Below are positions 58,837 through 64,000 of a stretch of DNA of 64,000 bases, piece by piece. Each line of letters opens with the position of its first letter. The stretch's first letter is position 1. The notes below the pieces were generated by a model. It ran no database searches. It saw only the letters and a program-made list of their open reading frames with translations, and was not told where the DNA came from. The position numbers were made by a program, and so were the translations under genes. Source of the stretch: Candidatus Flavonifractor intestinipullorum (GTDB taxonomy: Bacteria > Bacillota > Clostridia > Oscillospirales > Oscillospiraceae); assembly GCA_019118925.1 (NCBI GenBank), contig DWYC01000088.1, positions 27,673-91,672 on the forward strand. The letters are read 5' to 3'.

Positions 58837-59773
58837 CTACTACACCCCGGAGGCCGACTGGGCCTATATGAGCTGCTCCCAGTACCAGGGCTGGTGCGAG
58901 TGTGAGGCCAGGCAGATGGCCAAGCTCCAGGGGCGGTGGGTGGACGAACCCAAGGAGGCGTTCCTGGTGGGCAACTATTTCCACACCCACTTTGAGAGCG
59001 CGCAGGCCCATGAGCAGTTCTGCCGGGAGCACTTTGAGGAGATCTTCAAGACCAAGACTACCAAGGCCCTGGGAACGGTGGTCACGGGCAAGCGCGCCCC
59101 CTTCGAGCTGGCGGACCGGATGATCGCCGTGGCCGAAGGCGACGAGCTCATACGCTCCCTGCTGGACCTGCCCGGGGAAAATGAAAAAATCATGACCGGG
59201 GAGCTCTTCGGCGTCCCCTGGCGCATCCGGGTGGACAAATACGTCCCCTCCGGCCGCCTGGTGCTCGACTACAAGACTGTGGCCAATATCAACGAGCTGA
59301 AATGGAGTACGGAGCTGCGCGAAAAGGTGACTTTTATTGACGCCTATGGGTACATGATGCGGGCTGCCGTCTATTCGGAGATCGAAAAGCAGTCCGTCCA
59401 CGCGGAGAGCGATCCACATTTCATCATCGTGGCAATCTCCAAGCAGGACTACCCGGATAAAGAGGTGCTGGAGCTCAATCACCGCCAGCGGTATGACTAT
59501 GAGCTGGAGCAGATCAAAGAGCGCCTGGGGCACATTCAGCGGGTCAAAGAGGGGGCGGAGAAGCCTGCCCGATGCGGCTGCTGCGATTATTGCCGGGCGA
59601 CGAAAAAGCTCTTCTCCATCCGGCCTTACTTCAAGCTCATGCCGGAGTTCCGCGAGAGGAGGGAGGAGGACTATGCCGCAGACGAGGGACCGGTGCTGGC
59701 TGACGCACCGGACACGGGAGCCGTGGGAAACGTGCCCGCTGTGCGGGGCTCCGGTCACCTGGCGCAGGACTGA
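58817..59773 (+). CDS. PD-(D/E)XK nuclease-like phage exonuclease (DUF3799 type)
   Basis: 318 residues. GNYFHTHFESAQAHEQF begins the nuclease core; the acidic and lysine residues appear in WRIRVDKYVPSGRLVLDYKTV (D...DYK), and C-terminal Cys residues CGCCDYC together with an earlier Cys pair CSQYQGWCEC could hold an Fe-S cluster. Such enzymes resemble RecE/exonuclease VIII. Partner of the annealing-type protein upstream. Its 3' end overlaps the next gene by 101 nt. Confidence 0.85.
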   Translation: MLLTRDNYYTPEADWAYMSCSQYQGWCECEARQMAKLQGRWVDEPKEAFLVGNYFHTHFESAQAHEQFCREHFEEIFKTKTTKALGTVVTGKRAPFELADRMIAVAEGDELIRSLLDLPGENEKIMTGELFGVPWRIRVDKYVPSGRLVLDYKTVANINELKWSTELREKVTFIDAYGYMMRAAVYSEIEKQSVHAESDPHFIIVAISKQDYPDKEVLELNHRQRYDYELEQIKERLGHIQRVKEGAEKPARCGCCDYCRATKKLFSIRPYFKLMPEFRERREEDYAADEGPVLADAPDTGAVGNVPAVRGSGHLAQD

Positions 59774-60011
59774 TCTGGACGGCTGGGTCCCCTGTGACGA
59801 TCTGCCGGTCCTCTTCACCACGGGCGGCCGTCTGCGCCTGCTGGTCCGCCGGGAACTGGTAGGCGGCTGCCGCATCTACTCCCCCCAGAGGGACCGGGGC
59901 GTCCGGCCGAGATACGCGTATATGCCGCATTATTATACCTGCCCGGTCCTGTGCCAAGAGCGAGCGGAATGGAGATTCCGGCAAGCATGTGCGGCGAGGG
60001 GGTGGCGGTGA
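59673..60011 (+). CDS. Hypothetical Cys-containing phage protein overlapping the nuclease gene
   Basis: 112 residues from ATG 59673, preceded by GGGAGGAGGACT. CPLCGAPVTW and a later CPVLCQER provide possible metal ligands. It starts inside the nuclease gene in another frame, an unusually long overlap. Not recognised. Confidence 0.55.
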   Translation: MPQTRDRCWLTHRTREPWETCPLCGAPVTWRRTDLDGWVPCDDLPVLFTTGGRLRLLVRRELVGGCRIYSPQRDRGVRPRYAYMPHYYTCPVLCQERAEWRFRQACAARGWR

Positions 60012-60012
60012 T

Positions 60013-60369
60013 ATGGAGGGCTCGTGGTTCGGGGTAGGGTGCAACATCTATACCCATCCCAAAGTCCTGGGGCTGGCCCGGGAGCTGAAGCTGGATGTGG
60101 ACGCCGCCGTAGGGAAACTGGGCCGCCTGTATGCCTGGGCCGCCCAGAACGGCAATGAGACGGGAGAAATCTCCTATCTCCCGCCGGAGGAGATCGCCGC
60201 CATCATGCGTTGGAAGAAGCGTCCTCAGACGCTCCTCGCCGCCCTGGAGGCCCAGGGCCTATTGGAACGCCAGGAGAGTGGATTGTTCATCCACGATTGG
60301 GAGGAGTACAACGGGGCGTTCTTGCGGAAAAAACGCCGGGACCGAGAGCGGAAAAAAGAAGGGGGATGA
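60013..60369 (+). CDS. Phage replisome organizer N-terminal domain protein
   Basis: 118 residues. WFGVGCNIYTHPKVLGLARELKLDVDAAVGKLGRLYAWAAQNGNETGEISYLPPEEIAAIMRWKKRPQTLL is the winged-helix N-domain of phage replisome organizers. A full protein normally continues after the basic linker; here the frame stops right before a cluster of repeats that resemble origin iterons. It may be a naturally short initiator or a truncated one. Confidence 0.75.
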   Translation: MEGSWFGVGCNIYTHPKVLGLARELKLDVDAAVGKLGRLYAWAAQNGNETGEISYLPPEEIAAIMRWKKRPQTLLAALEAQGLLERQESGLFIHDWEEYNGAFLRKKRRDRERKKEGG

Positions 60370-60377
60370 CCTAGAAC

Positions 60378-60476
60378 TTCCGTGGAATTTCCGCGGAATT
60401 TCCACGGAAGGCTCCGTGAATATTCCAGAGAAATGAGCACGAATTTCCATGGAAAATCCGAAGGCATTCCGTGGAA
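60378..60476. repeat. Helically phased iterons, probable prophage replication origin
   Basis: Five copies of the palindrome TTCC-NN-GGAA at 60378, 60389, 60400, 60445 and 60467. The first three have an exact 11-bp period and the last two are 22 bp apart. GCACGAATTTCC (60437-60448) and GGAAATTCGTGC (60473-60484) form a further inverted repeat. The location just after the initiator-like gene fits a phage origin. Confidence 0.75.
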
Positions 60477-60640
60477 ATTCGTGCGCTACCTGACCTAACC
60501 ATACCGTACCAGTTACGGATACGGCAGTCTAAGCAACCAACGAAAGCTTGTACTTACCTGGAGGCTGGAGGAGGTTCTACCGGAAGTCCGGCAATAGACC
60601 GGGAGAGCCTCCCCCGCCTCCGTGAGGGGAGGGCGTGAGA

Positions 60641-61093
60641 TTGAACGCGAAAGAAATGGACGCCCTGTGGGAGATGCTGGGCATTTTGCGCCCGAAGGAT
60701 GCCCGCTTGCGCAACGAAACGCTGAAGCTCGTGTGGAGCCGGGCCTTGGAGCCCTATGCCTGGAGCGACGTCCACGAGGCTGTGCTCACCCATTTCCGCA
60801 CGCAGAAGTATTTCCCGGACGTAGCCGACATTACCGGGCGCTGCCCGCAGCCCAGAGAGCCGGAGGCACTGGAGGCCGTGCGGTACAGGCAGCCCACCGC
60901 CGGGGAGCGGCAGCGGACGGCGGAGATGGTCCGCCGCTGGCGCGCCTACCGCGCCGCCCTGGAGGCCGCGGGACTCCCCAGCCTCTCCCAGGCCCAGGCG
61001 AATGGGATGCGCTGCGCGGACTGGGACGCGCTCACCCGGGGCGCGGGGATTTGCCTGGAGGATTTTTTGAGCGCGGAGGAGAGCCATGCCTAG
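60641..61093 (+). CDS. Helicase-loader-like replication protein (tentative)
   Basis: 150 residues from TTG 60641, 8 nt after AGGGGAGG (the GTG at 60635 is too close). MDALWEMLGILRPKDARLRNETLKLVWSRALEPYAWSDVHEAVLTHFRTQKYFPDVADI resembles the N-domain of G39P/DnaI-type helicase loaders. It lies after the iterons, as expected for replication genes. Confidence 0.6.
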   Translation: MNAKEMDALWEMLGILRPKDARLRNETLKLVWSRALEPYAWSDVHEAVLTHFRTQKYFPDVADITGRCPQPREPEALEAVRYRQPTAGERQRTAEMVRRWRAYRAALEAAGLPSLSQAQANGMRCADWDALTRGAGICLEDFLSAEESHA

Positions 61094-61304
61094 AGCATTC
61101 CAATGCCCGTACTTCCGACGGGCCAGCGCCCCCAGACGGCGGGTGAACTGCTCCTGCGGGGCGCTGCAATTCCCATCGCTCCAGGGGTATCTGGAGCACA
61201 CCAAAACCTACTGCGCCGCCAACCCGGGGTGGGAGAACTGCACCCTGGCCCAGGCGCTCAACGAGGAGGAGATGCGGCGTGAGGCCGGAGAGAAACTGCG
61301 ATAA
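61086..61304 (+). CDS. Hypothetical Cys-rich phage protein, 72 aa
   Basis: Overlaps the previous gene by 8 nt. FQCPYFRRA...VNCSCGALQFPSLQGYLEHTKTYC contains several Cys and His in a zinc-finger-like layout. Function unknown. Confidence 0.6.
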   Translation: MPRAFQCPYFRRASAPRRRVNCSCGALQFPSLQGYLEHTKTYCAANPGWENCTLAQALNEEEMRREAGEKLR

Positions 61305-61617
61305 GATCAAGCGCCTGGAGCGGGAGCTGCGCACGTGCGAAGAGCGGCGGAAGGCCGCCGGTCAGGAGGTGAGGCGCCTGCATCGGGAGCTGGAGCGCAC
61401 CCGGCAGGCCTATGCCGGAGCCGCCCGGGAGACCCAGACGGCGGCCGACCTCATCCTGGGGGCCGCCGCCCTCTCCCGGGGCGCCCGGGTGGGCGCGGGA
61501 GCCTGGGAGCTGCGCATCTCCGCCCAGGCCGCCCGGGGCATCCGGCAGGGCTACCGGGTGCTCGCCCGCAAGGACGGGGAGCACTACATCATCCGGGTGG
61601 AGGAGGTGAAGCCGTGA
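61279..61617 (+). CDS. Coiled-coil phage protein, 112 aa
   Basis: GTG start. Residues 8-55 are a charged coiled coil (IKRLERELRTCEERRKAAGQEVRRLHRELERTRQAY); the remainder is alpha/beta with an Arg-rich segment. Overlaps its neighbours on both sides (26 nt and GTGA). Confidence 0.6.
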   Translation: MRPERNCDKIKRLERELRTCEERRKAAGQEVRRLHRELERTRQAYAGAARETQTAADLILGAAALSRGARVGAGAWELRISAQAARGIRQGYRVLARKDGEHYIIRVEEVKP

Positions 61618-61802
61618 GCCGCCGCAAGCGCAACCTGCGCCGGGTGTCCCTGCTTGTTACCGCGCAGACCTGGTATCACCTCCAGGAGCTGGCCAGGATG
61701 GACGGGCATCACGACCCTGGAGTGGTGGTGGACAAGCTCACCCGGGAGCGGATGCTGCTCTTCCGGCGCTCCGGGGAGGAGGGACGCCATGGGCACAGTT
61801 AA
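61614..61802 (+). CDS. Small ribbon-helix-helix-like protein, 62 aa
   Basis: GTG start in a GTGA overlap. RRVSLLVTAQTWYHLQELARMDGHHDPGVVVDKLTRERM has the beta-helix-helix look of CopG/Arc regulators. The ORF-track version with a longer N-terminus runs through the previous gene. Confidence 0.55.
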   Translation: MSRRKRNLRRVSLLVTAQTWYHLQELARMDGHHDPGVVVDKLTRERMLLFRRSGEEGRHGHS

Positions 61803-62262
61803 GGGCAAGCCGGGCTACAACCTGGACGCCCCGGAGCTCATCGGGCAGTGCCTGCGCTGCGACAAGCCTGAGTGCGACAACTGCCTGGAGCGGAGCGCGG
61901 GGGCAGACGCGCGCCGCGCGTTCGACCGCTGGGAGGAACTGATCGAGCTCTACAACGCCGGGGTGATCTACCGGGACATCGGGGCGCGGCTCGGGGTCAG
62001 CAAGGAGAAGGCCGGGCGGCTGTGCGCGCTGGCCGTCCGGATGGGACTGGTCCGGGACCGCGGCTATCACGTCCAAAGGGCCCCGAAGCGGCGCGCACGC
62101 TATCGCGTCCGGGACCGGGCGACCGGGGAGATCCTCGCGGAGGGGACGCGGGAGGAGTGCAGCCGGCAGCTGGGATTCAAAGGCAAAAAATCCTTCTGCG
62201 CATTGGTGACCCGCTCGAATCAGGGCATCGGCGCACGCCTGGTGGAGCGGATGGAACCGTGA
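61789..62262 (+). CDS. Helix-turn-helix phage protein
   Basis: 157 residues from ATG 61789. CLRCDKPECDNCL is a small Cys cluster, followed by a helix-turn-helix (LYNAGVIYRDIGARLGVSKEKAGRLCALAVRMGL) and a C-terminal basic region (RDRATGEILAEGTREECSRQLGF). Such proteins in this position of a phage often act as late or packaging regulators; not proven. Confidence 0.65.
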   Translation: MGTVKGKPGYNLDAPELIGQCLRCDKPECDNCLERSAGADARRAFDRWEELIELYNAGVIYRDIGARLGVSKEKAGRLCALAVRMGLVRDRGYHVQRAPKRRARYRVRDRATGEILAEGTREECSRQLGFKGKKSFCALVTRSNQGIGARLVERMEP

Positions 62263-62627
62263 AGCGGGCCGTCAACGCGCACCCGGGCGAGGCGCTCTGG
62301 GTGGTGTATGAGCACTTTTACTACCCCGCGGCGGGGGCGCTGGTGCAGAAGGAGTATTGCGTGGTCCGGGCGGAGGTTGTGGAGGTCAACGAGTACGGCT
62401 GGATGACGCTCGGCGGGTGCGGATACTGGGACAAACTGGGGACGGGCTCCCTCGGGACGTTGGTTTTCCGGAGCGCGCAGGAGGCCGCCCGGCGCGCCCA
62501 GGCGCTGACCGACCGGGAGGACCGGGTCTGGGGCGGCATGGGGGAGGCGCCCATGCGCAGGACGTGGGAGCGCTACCTGCGGGAGGACCCGCCCCCGCCG
62601 GAAGGGGCGCAGATGTCGCTCTTCTGA
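62259..62627 (+). CDS. Hypothetical phage protein, 122 aa
   Basis: GTG start coupled by GTGA. Mixed alpha/beta sequence (ALWVVYEHFYYPAAGALVQKEYCVVRAEVVEVNEYGWMTLGG) with a Pro-rich tail. Not recognised. Confidence 0.6.
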   Translation: MKRAVNAHPGEALWVVYEHFYYPAAGALVQKEYCVVRAEVVEVNEYGWMTLGGCGYWDKLGTGSLGTLVFRSAQEAARRAQALTDREDRVWGGMGEAPMRRTWERYLREDPPPPEGAQMSLF

Positions 62628-62645
62628 GCGGAAGGAGTGGATGCG

Positions 62646-62972
62646 GTGGATCAGATCAGTCTGTTTTCGGCCTTCCCGGGCGTAGGGGACTGGGTAGAGA
62701 CGCACGGCCGGGAGCTTACCTTCGATGAGATCGCGGCCCGGGTAGGCCAGTGCATTGTCTATGACATGTCGACGCAGTCCCACGCCTGGTACAAGATTGT
62801 GCGGGTCAAAGAGATAATCCGGCACGAAGGCCAGAGACGGCTCATTTATTCGGACGGCGGACGGTATCCCGGCCTGGTGAATGAGATGTACTTCAGCCCG
62901 GAATTTGGGGAGCGCCGGGCGCGAGCTTATGAAATTTCGGAAAGCGAGGCGATGGACCATGGCCAACTGTAA
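62646..62972 (+). CDS. Hypothetical phage protein, 108 aa
   Basis: GTG at 62646 chosen because AAGGAG lies 8 nt upstream; the track start at 62637 overlaps that site. Beta-rich (CIVYDMSTQSHAWYKIVRVKEIIRHEGQRRLIYSDGGRYPGLVNEMYFSPEF). Not recognised. Confidence 0.6.
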   Translation: MDQISLFSAFPGVGDWVETHGRELTFDEIAARVGQCIVYDMSTQSHAWYKIVRVKEIIRHEGQRRLIYSDGGRYPGLVNEMYFSPEFGERRARAYEISESEAMDHGQL

Positions 62973-63165
62973 GATCTGCGGAGAACCGGTGCGCTGCGCC
63001 CGCGTGTTCCACGCGGCCTGCTGGGAGACGGCGGCGAAACGGGAACTGGAGACGTTTTGCGATCACGACTGCCGCTGGCCCCGGGAGTGCGGGGACGAAG
63101 AGAGCCTGCGGGAGCTGCACTGCAGCGGCTGCGCGCTGGTACGGCTGCTCAATCTGGGACTGTAA
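62959..63165 (+). CDS. Small Cys-rich phage protein, 68 aa
   Basis: CKICGEPVRCARVFHAACW and FCDHDCRWPRECGDEESLRELHCSGC give eight or more Cys/His in 60 residues: a likely zinc or Fe-S binding protein. It overlaps the previous gene by 14 nt. Confidence 0.6.
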   Translation: MANCKICGEPVRCARVFHAACWETAAKRELETFCDHDCRWPRECGDEESLRELHCSGCALVRLLNLGL

Positions 63166-63179
63166 AGGGGAGTACCAAA

Positions 63180-63575
63180 ATGGACCAAAACGAACTGAAA
63201 AAGGCCCTCCTGTGGGCGGAGAAGGAGGCCAAGCTCCGGGAGGACATGGCCCGGGAGACCATTGGGGGCCTGCATGAGCAGGTCCAGGGCGAGGCCGGGC
63301 GCTACCGCATCGCCGCCGGGTGCATGTGGGCGGTGTTGGAAGAATTGGATAGGTGGATTCCCGTCGCGGAGCGGCTGCCGGATGAGTACCAGGGGGTGCT
63401 GTGCATCGTGGACGGTCAGCCGGCGAAGAATATCACGCTGAAGGGCGCGTATCAGATCGGCGAGTGGGACGGCTGCGGCGGCTGGATTATTGAGGAGTGG
63501 CCGGAGTGGGAGGACGCCAAGGTGAGCTGGTGGCGGCCTCTGCCTGGCCCGCCGGAGAGGGGTGACGGAGCGTGA
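63180..63575 (+). CDS. DUF551 phage protein
   Basis: 131 residues. The C-terminal 65 residues (DRWIPVAERLPDEYQGVLCIVDG...VSWWRPLPGPP) are a DUF551 domain, frequent in phage early operons and of unknown function. GGGGAGTACCAAA precedes the ATG. Confidence 0.8.
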   Translation: MDQNELKKALLWAEKEAKLREDMARETIGGLHEQVQGEAGRYRIAAGCMWAVLEELDRWIPVAERLPDEYQGVLCIVDGQPAKNITLKGAYQIGEWDGCGGWIIEEWPEWEDAKVSWWRPLPGPPERGDGA

Positions 63576-63769
63576 AGATCGCCGCGGTGGTCGTGCTGGC
63601 AATGACCGCGCTGGCCTTGCTGGCGCTGATCCTGGCTAGCGTGGCCGTCATCTTCGCCGAGCGGGAGATGCCGGACTTCGAGGACAAGGCGTTTGTATTT
63701 GGGGCTTTGGCGGGGTCAGCGGGGGTGGGGCTGTTCCTCTGCCTGCTGGCCATGACAGTCATTTCCTAA
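63572..63769 (+). CDS. Small membrane protein, 65 aa
   Basis: GTG start coupled to the DUF551 gene. Two hydrophobic helices (residues ~3-24 and ~43-62) separated by EREMPDFEDK. Last gene before a terminator. Confidence 0.6.
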   Translation: MKIAAVVVLAMTALALLALILASVAVIFAEREMPDFEDKAFVFGALAGSAGVGLFLCLLAMTVIS

Positions 63770-63774
63770 GAGAG

Positions 63775-63806
63775 GGGCGGGAACTCGCAAGAGTTCCTGC
63801 CCTTTT
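63775..63806 (+). terminator. Terminator at the end of the early operon
   Basis: GGGC-G-GGAACTC / GAGTTCC-T-GCCC with loop GCAA, followed by TTTTG. Confidence 0.8.
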
Positions 63807-63936
63807 GTTATGCTTGGATGGGGGGAGGGGGGACTATAGGGGGGAGGGGGGAGAACCCACAGAGGGGGGACGGCAGGGGCCGGGAGATGTGATACCATCA
63901 GAGCGAGAGATTATCGTTCGAAAGGAGGGGGAGACG

Positions 63937-64000
63937 GTGCGGGCCGGAGGGAAAAAGAAGCCCAGGCCGAACGGGGGAGGCCGGAGCAAATACGAGAGCC
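63937..64000 (+). CDS. Start of a further phage gene, cut by the window edge
   Basis: AAAGGAGGGGG lies before a GTG at 63937 and the frame stays open to the end of the window (MRAGGKKKPRPNGGG...). The basic start and the position after the early operon would suit a terminase small subunit, but only 21 codons are visible. Confidence 0.45.
   Translation, partial: MRAGGKKKPRPNGGGRSKYES

Noticed and set aside
60259-60450. Minus-strand ORF across the iterons
   Set aside because: Its repeated peptide (VEIPRKFHG type) simply reflects translation of the repeats; no ribosome site.

Overview
The window looks like a chromosome segment of a high-GC, anaerobic, probably spore-forming, amino-acid-fermenting Clostridia member. 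Oscillospiraceae is my best guess from gene content; I could not run a taxonomic search. Pointers are Stickland-type glycine reductase genes with a UGA-encoded selenocysteine and a tandem glycine riboswitch, corrinoid-dependent methyl-transfer genes with a RACE-type activator, a PTS trehalose operon, SLH-anchored surface protein, and a collagen-like protein of the exosporium type.

Layout. 1-10 kb, mostly minus strand: murC, a polar amino-acid ABC transporter, a flavodoxin/ferredoxin-type protein, an LTA-synthase-like sulfatase-fold enzyme and a NitT/TauT-type ABC transporter. 10-13 kb, plus strand: LCP ligase-like protein, a MarR repressor with two operator dyads, and an RNHCP protein. 12.8-14.9 kb: aroF-tyrA preceded by a promoter, a tyrosine-rich leader peptide and an intrinsic terminator, i.e. 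a tyrosine attenuator. 15-19.6 kb: treP-treC with divergent treR and two matching operators. 19.7-21 kb: a hypothetical gene and a collagen-like protein.

21.2-36.1 kb is the most unusual part. It combines two UroD/MtaA-fold methyltransferases, a corrinoid protein, its reductive activator, a DUF2284 Cys-rich protein and a PocR-AraC regulator with a second block. That block is a seven-gene minus-strand operon (eutH, two NTF2-like genes, a small membrane protein, a sodium:solute symporter and two more NTF2-like genes), a divergent LacI regulator and a gene that fuses two NTF2/SnoaL-like domains. The operon is preceded by a near-consensus sigma-54 promoter and a perfect-period 20-bp tandem repeat. 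I infer an uptake and conversion system for an unknown small, perhaps methylated or amino-alcohol-like, substrate. The substrate cannot be named from sequence.

36.2-50.1 kb: a Crp/Fnr regulator, a 1857-residue vWA/Ig-like/SLH surface protein, tRNA-Arg(CCG), a DUF134-NifX fusion, an ArsC/Spx-like protein, pyrB carrying a PyrI-like zinc module, gluQ, and glycine riboswitch-grdX-grdE-grdB.

50.4-64 kb is the left part of a prophage inserted in the 3' end of a (probably lysine) tRNA gene: integrase, a membrane cargo gene, ImmA-like protease and repressor on the minus strand, then a tightly coupled plus-strand early operon (Cro-like, antirepressor, zinc ribbons, annealing-type protein, PD-(D/E)XK nuclease, replisome organizer N-domain, phased iterons that look like an origin, helicase-loader-like protein) reaching the start of what may be the packaging genes at the window edge. 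No rRNA, CRISPR array or insertion sequence was seen. All family calls are from reading the translations; no database search was possible.
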